Shown here: piece after piece, positions 1-8,414 of the stretch | Numbering within the stretch: position 1 is the first letter of the stretch | Layout of the letters: every line of letters starts with the position of its first letter | Origin: Lachnospiraceae bacterium JLR.KK008 | GTDB taxonomy: Bacteria > Bacillota > Clostridia > Lachnospirales > Lachnospiraceae | DNA: 64,000 nucleotides | Assembly: GCA_037015955.1 (NCBI GenBank) | Contig: CP143548.1 | Location: 1,202,001-1,266,000, forward strand | Direction: 5' to 3' | Made by a program: the position numbers and the translations under genes | The notes under the pieces: generated by a model | Told to the model about the DNA's origin: nothing | Database searches by the model: none | Seen by the model: only the letters and a program-made list of their open reading frames with translations

Positions 1-29
1 GTGAATAATAGATTTTCCTCCGGGCGTCT

Positions 30-872
30 TTATCTGCAATTCGTTTCCGGGGAGAGTGCGCCGTACTTTGTCATCAGGTTGTTTGATACAAATGCTACCA
101 CTGTCGAAGTCAGGTTATTTGCTCCGCTTGCAAATCCAAGGCTTGCAATTCTTCCCGCAGTCCGAATATCCAAATTAAAAGACTGTCTGGAAAGTTTGAT
201 TGTTTTCATTTGGAACAGATAAGCGATATTAAACAAAAGCCCAAATAACTGGCTTAAAATGGTTGCAATCGCGGCACCCTTAACACCCCAGTGAAATGCA
301 AATATGAAAATCGGGTCAAGAATAATATTGAGGACTGCCCCAATCATCATGGAAAGCATGGCATAACGTGGGCTTCCATCTGTTCGGATTGCGCTGTTAA
401 TGGTGTTTCCAACAATTTGAAAGGTAAACCCAATGACAATAATGCGCCCATAATCAAGCGCATAGGGCAGTATATTTTCCGTTGCCCCGAATATCAGACA
501 TAGCGGTTTCAAAAAAGCAAAGGCAATAACAGTCCAGATAATGCCGAAAACACTCCCGAACATAATCGAAGTCCCTAAACCTTTTGCTGCTTTTTCACCC
601 TCACATTTCCCAAGGCTAAGGCTGAAAAAGGCAGCAAGACCGTCGCCGAACAGTGTAGCAATGGCAATCGTGATCGTTGCGATTAGGGCGATAATGTCTG
701 TGGCTCCGTTCCCCAAAAATCCCACGCCCTGACCGATAAAAATCTGGTCTACCATGTTGTAAAGGGAATTGATAATCAGTGCTATGATACTGGGAATGGC
801 ATAGCTTGTAAGCAATTTTCCGATTTTTTCATAGCCAGGCGGATTGGCTGTCGTCTGTGTGTGATTTATCAT
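30..872 (-). pseudogene. MATE family efflux transporter, truncated
   Basis: The 280 residues match the N-terminal part of a MATE (multidrug and toxin extrusion) cation-coupled exporter: several hydrophobic helices, the early NMVDQIFIG motif and a central IRTDGSPRYA loop. Family members usually have about 440-460 residues and 12 helices, so only a little over half is present. The reading frame stays good up to the family-like KYGALSP, then ends after five unrelated residues, which suggests a frameshift or a junction near position 50. The ATG is preceded by a good AAGGAGG. The gene lies 94 bp downstream of a MarR-type regulator on the same strand, a common regulator-exporter pairing. Only 29 bases lie beyond the stop, so a continuation in another frame outside the window cannot be excluded. 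The transporter is probably non-functional. Confidence 0.75.
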
Positions 873-887
873 CGTGTCCTCCTTTGA

Positions 888-899
888 TTAGAATTCTAA
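888..899. promoter_or_regulatory. 12-bp perfect palindrome, possible MarR operator
   Basis: TTAGAATTCTAA is a perfect palindrome just upstream of the ribosome binding site of the MATE gene and downstream of a MarR-type gene. MarR dimers bind palindromes of about this size near their own operons, so an operator role is plausible but inferred. Confidence 0.35.
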
Positions 900-966
900 G
901 TATATGGGTAAAAAAATATCTATTTCGTATTCTCCGTCATTTGCAGAATAACTTTTTCAAAGACTT

Positions 967-1346
967 TTAATCTTCTTCGGAGATACCCACAAACATACTG
1001 TGCATATACTCATTGATGCGGTTTGTAATATCGTCCTTTATCGCAAGCGTCTGTTCCGTCAGGACAAGTTTTTTATAACGTCTGTCGCTGTCTAAACTTT
1101 CACGGCGCAAATAGCCATTACGTTCCAGATTGCCGATAAGGCTTGTGACAGAAGAACCTTTAATCTCTAAGAATTCTTCTATGTCTTTCGGGAATATATC
1201 TTTCCCTTCTGATTCGACAATAATATAGCGCAGGATTAGACCTTGAATACTGGTTATTGATGTACCCGTAAAAAACCGGAAAAGTATCTCAGCATTCTCC
1301 TGTTTAACTTGTCATATTTTTCCATCAGCTTTTTTTCGTCCATCAT
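967..1346 (-). pseudogene. MarR family transcriptional regulator, frameshifted
   Basis: Read from the ATG at 1346, the first frame gives a short start (MMDEKKLMEKYDKLN) and stops after about 30 codons. A second frame, entered near 1295-1305, continues with a recognisable winged-helix protein: SIQGLILRYIIVESEG, then KGSSVTSLIGNLERNGYLRR, then SLDSDRRYKKLVLTEQ. These are the MarR recognition helix and wing (DSDRR is characteristic). One missing base around AACAGGAG (complement strand) explains the break. The frame closes with TAA at 967-969. It probably once regulated the adjoining MATE exporter gene, and both members of the pair are now damaged. Identity as MarR is secure; the frameshift is read directly from the bases. 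Confidence 0.75.
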
Positions 1347-1515
1347 GTCACTTTCCTGATTCTAGTGTTCACTGATATGGACAATACCACAAAAGTTAAG
1401 CTGAACTGCTGAAAATACCACGCTTTATCCATGATAACATATAGATCTTGAACATCAAAAATGCAGCGGAGACTATGGCGATCTCCGCTGCATTTTTTGC
1501 ATTATATCCTGTCAT

Positions 1516-1848
1516 TCAAATTCGATTATGCTCTCCCCATTCGCACATTCCATCCAAGATAGGCATCAAGGATTTTCCACGCTCCGTTAAGCTGTACTCA
1601 ACTTTAGGCGGAATTTGAGGATATTCCTCCCTGTGTACCAGTTTGTCAGCTTCCAATTCTTTCAGTGTGGAACTTAATGTTTTATAGGAAATCTCCCCAA
1701 TATATTTTTTCATTTCATTGAAACGCACAACCTTGAATTCCATCAGGGTATAGAGGATTGTCATTTTGTATTTACCATTGATTAAAGACAAAGTATAGCT
1801 GAAACCTGTATCATTAAGGCACTCTTGCGAAATACATCGTTCGTTCAT
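1516..1848 (-). CDS. HxlR family transcriptional regulator
   Basis: This 110-residue winged-helix protein is of HxlR type. It has an N-terminal Cys (NERCISQEC), the helix SLINGKYKMTILYTLM, the recognition region ISYKTLSSTLKELEADKLVHR and the wing PPKVEYSLTERGKSL, in family order and at family length. The start at 1848 (MNERC) is preferred over one ten codons upstream because homology begins there. HxlR proteins often sense redox or electrophile stress through the N-terminal cysteine. The gene is divergent from two NAD(P)H-flavin reductase genes, so it very likely controls them from the shared 125-bp intergenic region. Role in the cell is inferred from context. Confidence 0.85.
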   Translation of the reverse strand: MNERCISQECLNDTGFSYTLSLINGKYKMTILYTLMEFKVVRFNEMKKYIGEISYKTLSSTLKELEADKLVHREEYPQIPPKVEYSLTERGKSLMPILDGMCEWGEHNRI

Positions 1849-1892
1849 TGTATGCTTTCCTTCAGGTAAGTATCTCACCTATATGTGCGTAC

Positions 1893-1920
1893 TTGATTTT
1901 ACTTCAATTCTTGCTACAAT
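1893..1920 (+). promoter_or_regulatory. Sigma-A-type promoter for the flavin reductase pair
   Basis: TTGATT at 1893-1898 and TACAAT at 1915-1920 are separated by 16 bp. They lie about 55 bp upstream of the first reductase and inside the divergent region shared with the HxlR gene. Short inverted arms (AAGTA 1868-1872, TACTT 1890-1894) overlap the -35 box and could be part of the HxlR operator. Confidence 0.5.
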
Positions 1921-1973
1921 CATACTATCAGGAGCGGGCAAAGTCAAGTCCGCAAAATTGGGAGGTACTTTAC

Positions 1974-2519
1974 ATGAGCAAGAAAATTGTTGTTATTACC
2001 GGAAGCCCTCGAAAGAAAGGCAACAGCTTTGCCATGACAGAGGCATTTATTCAAGCGGCAGAGGCCAAGGGTCATACTGTCACTCGCTTTGATGCCGCCC
2101 TGAAAAGTGTTGGCGGCTGCCGGGCTTGTGAAACGTGTTTCAAGACCGGAAAAGCCTGTTCCTTAGACGACGACTTCAACACGATTGCTCCAGCTATCTT
2201 GGAGGCTGACGCGGTGGTCTTTTCCATGCCTGTATATTGGTATTCCATCCCTGCACAAATCAAAGGGGTTATTGACCGCCTGTTCTCCTTTGTGTTAGGC
2301 GGGAAGGATATTGCTGGGAAAGAGTGTGCGGTTATTGCCTGCTGTGAAGAACAGGATATGTCTGTTTTTGATGGGGTTCGCGTTCCGATGGAACGCTCTG
2401 CCGCACTAATGAAATGGAAGATGATAGGAGAGGTTCTTGTTCCTGGCGTTCTGAATGTTGGTGATATTGAAAAGACAGATGGCTGTATACAAGCGGCAGC
2501 CCTGGTGGAAAAAATTTAA
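1974..2519 (+). CDS. Flavodoxin-fold NAD(P)H-dependent oxidoreductase
   Basis: 181 residues with a flavodoxin-like fold. The FMN phosphate loop is GSPRKKGNS near residues 10-18, and a second flavin-contacting segment is PVYWYSIPAQIKGVIDR. A cysteine cluster, CRACETC followed by KACSLDDDF, resembles those of iron-sulfur flavoprotein/FMN reductase relatives. The start at 1974 follows GGGAGG with proper spacing; upstream in-frame starts lie inside the divergent regulator and are rejected. Predicted to reduce quinones, nitro or azo compounds with NAD(P)H through FMN; the substrate is not determinable. It is followed after 14 bp by a paralogue and is probably regulated by the divergent HxlR protein. 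Confidence 0.85.
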   Translation: MSKKIVVITGSPRKKGNSFAMTEAFIQAAEAKGHTVTRFDAALKSVGGCRACETCFKTGKACSLDDDFNTIAPAILEADAVVFSMPVYWYSIPAQIKGVIDRLFSFVLGGKDIAGKECAVIACCEEQDMSVFDGVRVPMERSAALMKWKMIGEVLVPGVLNVGDIEKTDGCIQAAALVEKI

Positions 2520-2533
2520 GGAGGAAGAATACC

Positions 2534-3085
2534 ATGCCAAAAAAAATTGTCATTCTTAACGGCAGTCCTCGGAAAAAAGGCAATACTTCCGCATTGGTCA
2601 AGGCGTTTATCCAAGGGGCGGAGAGCGTCGGTCATAACGTAACAGAATTTTTTCTGGACAGCATGAACATCCACGGCTGCAAAGGCTGTTTTGGTGGACA
2701 CAGCGGCAGGGATTGTCCTTGTGTCCAAAGGGACGATATGGACAAAATTTATCCAGCGGTACGGGAGTGCGATGTGATCGTACTGGCCAGCCCGCTCTAC
2801 TACTGGAATATGAGCGGGCAAATCAGGACTACTGTTGACCGCCTGTTTGCGTTGGAAGAAGGGGACGGAAATCTCCTGCGCGGGCATGGAAGGGCGTCTG
2901 CTCTGCTAATGGCGGCGGAAGGTCATGACTTTGAAGATGTTCTTCTTTACTACAATCACTTGATGGGGCATTTGAAGTGGAATAATCTCGGTCATGTTCT
3001 CGCCGGTGGAAACGGAGACATAGGAGATATTGAGGGGAAACCCGAAGTATCTGCCGCTTATGAATTAGGCAGATCCATAGATTAA
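2534..3085 (+). CDS. Flavodoxin-fold NAD(P)H-dependent oxidoreductase (second copy)
   Basis: 183 residues, clearly a paralogue of the preceding gene: the same FMN loop (NGSPRKKGNTS), a Cys pair (HGCKGCFGG) and the second flavin loop SPLYYWNMSGQIRTTVDRLF. It begins 14 bp after its neighbour with an AGGAGG just upstream, so the two form one transcript. The pair probably makes flavin-dependent reductases of small electrophiles or quinones under HxlR control. Sequence between the two copies has diverged well beyond recent duplication, so they may differ in substrate. Confidence 0.85.
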   Translation: MPKKIVILNGSPRKKGNTSALVKAFIQGAESVGHNVTEFFLDSMNIHGCKGCFGGHSGRDCPCVQRDDMDKIYPAVRECDVIVLASPLYYWNMSGQIRTTVDRLFALEEGDGNLLRGHGRASALLMAAEGHDFEDVLLYYNHLMGHLKWNNLGHVLAGGNGDIGDIEGKPEVSAAYELGRSID

Positions 3086-3098
3086 ATAAACTCTGAAT

Positions 3099-3134
3099 CT
3101 GCCACACGACGGCAAAAGAAAAAAGTCGTCGTAC
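3099..3134. repeat. Imperfect repeat unit (left copy, inverted relative to 6561-6603)
   Basis: The segment begins CTGCCACACGACGGC, continues with an A-rich stretch and ends with GTCGTCGT. The reverse complement of 6561-6603 starts CTGCCACACGATAAC and has the same A-rich centre and a similar end. Over about 33 bp some 28 positions agree. The two copies face each other across 3.5 kb containing a recombinase remnant, so they may be relics of a mobile element. Confidence 0.4.
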
Positions 3135-3537
3135 AAGCAGGAGAACAACAAGATGGAGATTACCATCAAGAGATACAGGTAGCGAAAAAATAAAAGATAG
3201 CAGTATTATGACATTTGAAATTTTGTTTTTGACAATAGCATTAAGGACAAAATCTAATAATATAGAGTAGTTAGTAAACAAGGGACATTATCCGAATTAT
3301 GAAAAAAGCCTTGGGAAAAATTATTATAATATGATAAAGGAATATGAAAAAAGGTAAGTGATAGACTCCAATCGATTAATAATAATGTGTATATTCGAGA
3401 TGATATAATGGGTAAAACTTTTTTTGGATTGCCAGTTTGTATGATGAATATCAAGATGGCGCTTGTAGACCATATCATTATGGTAAGCAAGCCAAAGGCA
3501 GGATAGAAATTGCAAGGAACTTTTAATAGGAGGGATA
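3135..3537 (+). other. Region without an intact gene; decayed coding traces
   Basis: No intact reading frame of useful length is visible. Two short stretches look like broken coding sequence on the plus strand: about 3269-3355 reads LVNKGHYPNYEKSLGKN in one frame, and about 3424-3525 reads LYDEYQDGACRPYHYGKQ before a stop in another. They may be pieces of one frameshifted gene, but I do not recognise the family. The stretch is AT-rich compared with the reductase genes and lies between a repeat unit and a recombinase remnant, which fits debris of a mobile element. Confidence 0.35.
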
Positions 3538-4173
3538 TTGTCGAATTTTGTTAGGGAGTTTGTTTCCCCTACGGAAAAGTTTGACACGTCCACCCCAATG
3601 GGCCGGGCGATGCTGAACATCTGCATTGTGTTCGCGCAGCTGGAGAGAGAAACCATCCAGAAGCGGGTGCAGGACGCATGGTATGTCCGGTGTCAGCGCG
3701 GCTTCAAAATGGGTGGATACGCCCCCTATAGATTTCGGACGGAGCCAATCATCATTGACGGCATCCACACCAAGAAGCTGGTGGCAAAGCAGATGGAGCT
3801 GGCCCAGATGGAGAGCGAGATTGCCAAGATGACCGTCGAGGCGGTGTCCCCAGAGCAGATTGACACGATTTCCAACTACCTGGATGATTGGGAGAATGTC
3901 AGCTTCGAGGATAAGCAGCAGGTGTTGGATTTGATGATTACCGTTATTCGCGCCACTAGCGAGAAGACGCAAATTGAATGGAAATCTGACGGTGGGCATA
4001 CTGTCAGGCCATTATATTTTATGCCCTTGTCCAGTGTAGTTCCGTTTACTGGCCGACAATCAAGGGAAGTATCGTGGAAAACCAAGGTACTTCCTTTTTT
4101 CGTTGTTCAGAGCGGAGCGACTTTTTCTCCGATGCCACGCAGAGGGGACTTGCAAGTTATTATGAGATTGTGA
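3538..4173 (+). pseudogene. Large serine recombinase remnant, internally deleted
   Basis: The first part has the family-specific stretch TPMGRAMLNICIVFAQLERE and then ETIQKRVQDAW, followed by GGYAPYRFR, all typical of large serine (resolvase/invertase) recombinases just after the catalytic domain. The catalytic Ser region that should precede it is missing. The frame then jumps from HTKKL straight to a C-terminal coiled region (QMESEIAKM, SNYLDDWENVSFEDKQQVLDLMI) that also belongs to these enzymes, so several hundred residues are absent. The last 60 or so residues match nothing recognisable. Family members have about 450-550 residues. This is a dead integrase of a former mobile element; its low-AT bias differs from the flanks. 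Confidence 0.75.
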
Positions 4174-4602
4174 GTCATGATGTGTTGAGATTGCCTCGTA
4201 CACTGTGTATTCCTCCTGCAGTTTTAGTCTCAATCGTTATGGAAAGATCAGCGGTATGTGGGTGATGCCGTGTACGGAAAGGTAACACGGGCAGCCGTAG
4301 GGAGCAGGAAAGCTCGCGCCGTACCCAGGGAATAATGGATCATCGCTGTGGATACTCATGCGTCGATTATATACCGTTTAAATATGAGACTGAAGTGAGC
4401 CGACTGACGAGCCGGAAGTTGGAAAAGTATGGAGCATATAAGGAGTGGCTACTGTCAAGGGAAGTACTTGTGCGGGAGAAAAACAAAGATTTTCCCAACA
4501 TTTTCTGAGAATATGAAAACTTTTTTCCAGTGTCGTGACAATATATACATGCAAGGGCAAATCTTTACAAGTCGACTTGAAAGAAGAAGGAGAATGGCTG
4601 CT
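4174..4602 (+). other. Intergenic region before the ECF sigma gene
   Basis: No intact gene is seen. The right end holds a possible sigma-factor-dependent promoter: GAAAAC at 4515-4520 and CGTGACA at 4534-4540, similar to the AAC/CGT signature of ECF promoters although the spacing is slightly short. If real it would make the sigma gene self-regulated. The left part may be further debris of the recombinase-bearing element. Confidence 0.3.
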
Positions 4603-5142
4603 ATGAATAATGACGAATTCGAGCGGTTTGTCCAGAAGTTTGGAAAAGACATTCTGCGGTTTTGCCGGATGACAGCCGGAGATGCGGAAAATGGGGACGA
4701 ACTGTATCAGGACACGATGCTCAAGTTGCTGGAGAAAAAGAAAAGACTGGACTCTATGCAGAACACAAAGAGTTACGCTTTATCCACTTCAATCTATCTT
4801 TGGAAAAATAAGAAGAAAAAATATTCAAACAGGATGAGGCTGGTTCCGATTGACAGTATGGACGAGATGTCTGATGAGGGATATGGGTTTACTGATTATG
4901 ATAACGAAGTTTCCCCGGAACATATAGTATTAAAGCAAAATGAGGTAGACATGATTCAAGGATTCGTAAATACTTTGCCGGAGAAGTACAGAATACCAAT
5001 CTATTTGTATTATTCGGCAGATATGCAGATAAATGAGGTATCCAAGATTCTTGGACTACCGGAAGGAACTGTCAAAAGCCGGATGCGGAAAGCTAAAAAG
5101 CAGTTAAAGGAAAAATTGGAGGCGATAGGATATGACAGATGA
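4603..5142 (+). CDS. ECF-like RNA polymerase sigma factor
   Basis: 179 residues with the two-domain layout of sigma-70 group 4 proteins. Region 2 is ILRFCRMTAGDAENGDELYQ with the -10 recognition segment SYALSTSIYLWKNKKKK. Region 4 is LPEKYRIPIYLYYSADM followed by the helix-turn-helix IAKILGLPEGTVKSRM-like segment (here EVSKILGLPEGTVKSRMRKA). ATG 4603 is chosen over 4594 because AAGGAG (4587-4592) is then ten bases away. It overlaps the next gene by 11 bp, so the two are translationally coupled. Sigma/DUF4179 pairs are common in Lachnospiraceae, where the partner is presumed to be a membrane anti-sigma factor. The stimulus is unknown. Confidence 0.85.
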   Translation: MNNDEFERFVQKFGKDILRFCRMTAGDAENGDELYQDTMLKLLEKKKRLDSMQNTKSYALSTSIYLWKNKKKKYSNRMRLVPIDSMDEMSDEGYGFTDYDNEVSPEHIVLKQNEVDMIQGFVNTLPEKYRIPIYLYYSADMQINEVSKILGLPEGTVKSRMRKAKKQLKEKLEAIGYDR

Positions 5143-6313
5143 AAAATTGGATCAAATCTTAAAGCAAGCCCTTGCTCCTGAAATAAGTGACAGAGAAATC
5201 CGGATACATAGAAGGAGGAAGGATGAAATGAATAAATATGCCAAAATAGGAAAATGCGCGGTGGCGGTAGTGGCTGCTACAGTTATTGGAATCCTCGGCC
5301 TGGGATACTTTAATCCGGTACTTGCAGCAAAGATTCCATTGATTGGAAAGATTTTTGAGAAGGTTGAGGATACTGTTACCTATTCCGGAGATTATGTGGA
5401 TCAGAAAACTGTCCTGACGAATGAGGATCATGCGGGAAATTTGGATACATCGGACTATACCATATCCGATAAAGGAATCACACTGACTGCATCAGAAGTT
5501 TACTGTGATGGATATTCCCTATTCCTTACAGTAAATATTGAATCAGAAGATGGAGACTTTACACACATTCCCAAACATTATACTGGTATGAATGTTACAG
5601 ATGACCGGACAGCCGCAGGATTTTATATAGGAGGAACATGGAGTGTGGATGGAAGTTCACCCGAATGGCTCGAAAATACGTTTGATGGCGAGGTCATCGA
5701 CAACCATACATTTGCAGGCATGCTGAAGATCAATCTTGCGGAGAAACATACGGGCAGCGGCGAACTTAACTTAAATGTAAGTGGTCTTGGTTATGATGAT
5801 GACAGGATGCTTGATGGCGAGGAAATATCGGCATCTCACTGGACGGATGGCAGCTGGAATATCGTTATTCCGTTTGAAGTAAACGGAACAGATGTAAAAA
5901 TAATTGAAGTGGGTGAGAAAAAGGGGAATATTACGCTTGAAGATGTAGTGGTATCTCCGTATCAGGTAATTGTCCATGCGGCGACACCAGGAGAGCAGAG
6001 GGAACTGACAGACGACAGGAGGGAAAAACTGCTTTCCATAGATCCCGATATGACGGATGCGGAAATGTTTGAACTTCTTGGGTGGTCTTATGAACCCTGC
6101 TATACAATTTGCTTTAATCAGGATGAGGAAAGGCTTTATTCGGATATGGAAATGGCAGGCAGGGCCGGATTTGCTGTTCAGGGGAAAGAGATTAATAAAT
6201 TGTTTGTCTTCATTTTTGACAATCTTGATGATTGGACTCAGATGAAGGAGGAAGGAATGAACAGCAGCGCTGCAGACAGGGCTGTCATTTCAAAGGAAAT
6301 TCATGTAGAGTAA
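5132..6313 (+). CDS. DUF4179 membrane protein, presumed anti-sigma factor
   Basis: 393 residues. A cytoplasmic N-terminus of about 40 residues (TDEKLDQILKQAL) is followed by one membrane helix at about 45-65 (VAVVAATVIGILGLGYF) and then a long extracellular part. The DUF4179 segment follows the helix (AKIPLIGKIFEKVEDTVTYSGDY), and the rest is acidic, beta-rich sequence. The start codon lies inside the sigma gene (overlap 11 bp). By analogy with other sigma/DUF4179 pairs, the inner N-terminus would hold the sigma factor at the membrane until an envelope signal is sensed outside. There is no zinc-binding anti-sigma motif. Function is inferred from arrangement. Confidence 0.8.
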   Translation: MTDEKLDQILKQALAPEISDREIRIHRRRKDEMNKYAKIGKCAVAVVAATVIGILGLGYFNPVLAAKIPLIGKIFEKVEDTVTYSGDYVDQKTVLTNEDHAGNLDTSDYTISDKGITLTASEVYCDGYSLFLTVNIESEDGDFTHIPKHYTGMNVTDDRTAAGFYIGGTWSVDGSSPEWLENTFDGEVIDNHTFAGMLKINLAEKHTGSGELNLNVSGLGYDDDRMLDGEEISASHWTDGSWNIVIPFEVNGTDVKIIEVGEKKGNITLEDVVVSPYQVIVHAATPGEQRELTDDRREKLLSIDPDMTDAEMFELLGWSYEPCYTICFNQDEERLYSDMEMAGRAGFAVQGKEINKLFVFIFDNLDDWTQMKEEGMNSSAADRAVISKEIHVE

Positions 6314-6526
6314 GTGTTATTTACCAGTATAATTTTTGAACCCTGCGTTCAAAGTGACGATGGCGCATTGGATTATCGGGGGCTTACTATTACCAAAGCT
6401 GTCATGCCAACTTTTTCATATTTATGCTTCCAATCCTGTTTCTGTTTGACTTCGAGCGTCTATATCTATATGGTTCCTGTCATTACGGTAGTGACTTAAG
6501 TGGCAATTCTCCATGAGAAAATCATC

Positions 6527-6555
6527 GTCATGGCCGCGGCTGGAACGGCCATGAC
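6527..6555. repeat. Perfect 9-bp inverted repeat (hairpin)
   Basis: GTCATGGCC (6527-6535) and GGCCATGAC (6547-6555) form a perfect stem with an 11-base loop. There is no adjacent T-run on either side, so it is only a weak terminator candidate. It lies between convergent genes. Confidence 0.45.
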
Positions 6556-6560
6556 ATTTA

Positions 6561-6603
6561 ACTTGCCATGCGACGGCTTTTTTCTTCTGTTATCGTGTGG
6601 CAG
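6561..6603. repeat. Imperfect repeat unit (right copy)
   Basis: In reverse complement this matches 3099-3134 at about 28 of 33 positions. On the plus strand it contains TGCCATGCGACGG, a T-run and a downstream CGTGTGGCA that can pair partly with the left arm. It could therefore also act as a terminator for either convergent gene. Confidence 0.4.
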
Positions 6604-6641
6604 TCTTCATATTTTGTAATCTGCCCCGTGGAAAAGGCAGG

Positions 6642-7274
6642 TCATCTGCCGGTTGGCAAAGTCTGCATGAGAGCAAAGAAATGCTGCTCCCTGCCGCTGC
6701 GGAAGTAATGATACCATGCTTCCAGCGTATCAGGCTGAAAGACTTCCAATCGCTCAATGATTAGTTTTGCCCATGACAAAGCTCCGGTGGAACTTGCTGT
6801 GATCAAGTTGTGGTCTGCAACAGAGGGTTTGTCAACATAGAACTGCTGTCCTTTGTAACGGGGAGCATACATTTCAAGGTATCCTGTTCCGTTGCTGGTG
6901 TGCAGGCGCCGGTCCAGCAAGCCGGCATTTGCCAGCGCAGCGGTGGCACCACAGATGGCACATACCGTAGCGCCTGTGGAGAGAAGGTCTCCTGCCTTTT
7001 TAATAATGGCACTGTGCCTGGGATCATTCCAGGTGTTTGCACCTGGCAGCAGCAGTATGCTTTTTTCATTCATCGCAATATCGTGAATGGAACAATCCGG
7101 AATTACGGACAGGCCGCCCATTGTCCTGACTGCCTCATGTGAGATACCGGCCGTTTTGACCGATATGTCCGGTGCCTCTTCCCTGAAAAAACGCTTAGAA
7201 TTTAATTCCGCAGTAACATATCCCAGTTCCCAATCTGCCAAAGTATCAAGGATATAAACATAGACTGTAAACAT
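6642..7274 (-). CDS. DJ-1/PfpI family protein
   Basis: 210 residues of the DJ-1/PfpI (class I glutamine-amidotransferase-like) fold. The nucleophile elbow is ATVCAICGATAALANAG, with the Cys in the usual AxCxxxAxLA-type position. Earlier come KSILLLPGANTW and an N-terminal strand VYVYILDTLADWELG, with the conserved acidic residue after the first strand. The start at 7274 follows GGAGG closely (GCGGAGGAAAG); longer starts lack a site. Members act as glyoxalases, chaperones or stress proteins; which applies here cannot be told. It is divergent from a WYL regulator and is probably controlled by it. Confidence 0.85.
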   Translation of the reverse strand: MFTVYVYILDTLADWELGYVTAELNSKRFFREEAPDISVKTAGISHEAVRTMGGLSVIPDCSIHDIAMNEKSILLLPGANTWNDPRHSAIIKKAGDLLSTGATVCAICGATAALANAGLLDRRLHTSNGTGYLEMYAPRYKGQQFYVDKPSVADHNLITASSTGALSWAKLIIERLEVFQPDTLEAWYHYFRSGREQHFFALMQTLPTGR

Positions 7275-7336
7275 AATCTTTCCTCCGCTTTCATTTTCTG
7301 CCATGCCATTCGTATTTTCATTGTACCAGACAATTG

Positions 7337-7365
7337 TTGACATCAGTATGGCAATAATCTATAGT
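7337..7365 (+). promoter_or_regulatory. Sigma-A promoter for the WYL regulator
   Basis: TTGACA (7337-7342) and TATAGT (7360-7365) are 17 bp apart, with the start codon 28 bp further on. An 8-bp palindrome ACAATTGT (7330-7337) overlaps the -35 box in the divergent region and is a candidate operator for both directions. Confidence 0.65.
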
Positions 7366-7393
7366 AAAAGAAGATTATGGAAGGCGGTATCAA

Positions 7394-8326
7394 ATGAAAG
7401 TTGACAGGCTTGTCAGTATTATTATGATGCTTCTTGATCAAAAGCGGATAGGTGCACAGGAACTGGCAGATCTGTTTGAAGTTTCGCCCCGTACCATTTA
7501 TCGTGACATAGATGCAATCAATATGGCGGGTATCCCTGTTCGTTCCATATCGGGAGTTGGCGGCGGCTTTGAAATTATGCCAGAGTACAAAATTGATAAG
7601 AATGTTTTTTCGACTGCCGATCTTACCGCAATTCTGATAGGGCTTTCGAATCTTTCCAACATGATACGAGGGGATGATCTTGTCAATGTTCTTGCGAAAA
7701 TCAGAAGTTTCATTCCTGCCGACAGGGCGAAGGACATTGAGGCAAAGACCAATCAGGTCTGTATAGATTTAAGCTCGTGGTCGGGCAATCAAAATATCCA
7801 ACCGTACTTGCAAAAGATAAAGTCCGCTTTAGAAGATCACAAGCTGCTTACTTTTGCATACATAGCTCATCATGGGCATAAAGCTGTGAGAATAGTCGAG
7901 CCATATCAGCTTGTACTGAAAAGCAGCCACTGGTATTTTTACGGATACTGCCATGACAGAAGAGATTACCGTCTGTTCAGACTATCCCGTATGTCAGATC
8001 TGCAAATAAAACAGGAAGTTTTTGTTCCACGGGATTATCAAAAACCGGTTTTGGATTTTGAAGAAATCATACAGACGATGCAAACAGAAATAAAAATACG
8101 CATTCATAAATCTGTGCTGGACAGGGTACTTGAATTTTGCACTTTTGACCACTTTCTCCCGGATGGTGACGAGCATTACATCGTAAATTTTCCGTTTATT
8201 GAAAATGAATATTACTATGATATTCTTTTAAGTTTTGGAGTTAACTGCGAGTGCCTCGCGCCTTCGCACATCCGCACAAAAATGCGGCAAAGAATACAAA
8301 ACATGGCTGTCATATATAGCGATTAA
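7394..8326 (+). CDS. WYL-domain helix-turn-helix transcriptional regulator (YafY type)
   Basis: 310 residues. The N-terminal winged helix is MKVDRLVSIIMMLLDQKR, then AQELADLFEVSPRTIYRDIDAIN, followed by the wing GVGGGFEIMPEY. The middle holds a WYL domain (SHWYFYGYCHDRRDYRLFRLSRM), and a C-terminal extension follows. This is the usual YafY/YobV architecture and length. WYL domains bind ligands, often nucleic acid or nucleotide products, to switch the DNA-binding part. The gene is divergent from a DJ-1/PfpI gene, its likely target, and has a near-consensus promoter. Ligand unknown. Confidence 0.9.
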   Translation: MKVDRLVSIIMMLLDQKRIGAQELADLFEVSPRTIYRDIDAINMAGIPVRSISGVGGGFEIMPEYKIDKNVFSTADLTAILIGLSNLSNMIRGDDLVNVLAKIRSFIPADRAKDIEAKTNQVCIDLSSWSGNQNIQPYLQKIKSALEDHKLLTFAYIAHHGHKAVRIVEPYQLVLKSSHWYFYGYCHDRRDYRLFRLSRMSDLQIKQEVFVPRDYQKPVLDFEEIIQTMQTEIKIRIHKSVLDRVLEFCTFDHFLPDGDEHYIVNFPFIENEYYYDILLSFGVNCECLAPSHIRTKMRQRIQNMAVIYSD

Positions 8327-8414
8327 CGCCCATAAAAGCTACTGTTCATAATGTTCATAAGGGACTGATTGGCAGAAAAAGGCAATCAGCCAGATACAAA
8401 GAGAGGAGGCAATT

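Larger units (their letters stand above)
6314..6641. other. Intergenic region with inverted repeats
   Basis: No gene is supported; a 61-codon open frame at its start lacks a ribosome binding site and resembles nothing. It contains a perfect 9-bp inverted repeat and the right-hand copy of the repeat unit described at 3099. It separates convergent genes (DUF4179 on plus, DJ-1/PfpI on minus), so the hairpins may serve as terminators. Confidence 0.4.

Noticed and set aside
4074-4265. Short open frame after the recombinase remnant
   Set aside because: 63 codons, no ribosome binding site, overlaps the recombinase tail in another frame and has no recognised relatives.
6314-6499. Open frame directly after the DUF4179 gene
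   Set aside because: Begins at the stop codon of the preceding gene, has no ribosome binding site and no family resemblance.
8365-8390. Hairpin CTGATTG/CAATCAG before the DUF3788 gene
   Set aside because: Short stem without a T-run; may be chance. Not called as terminator.
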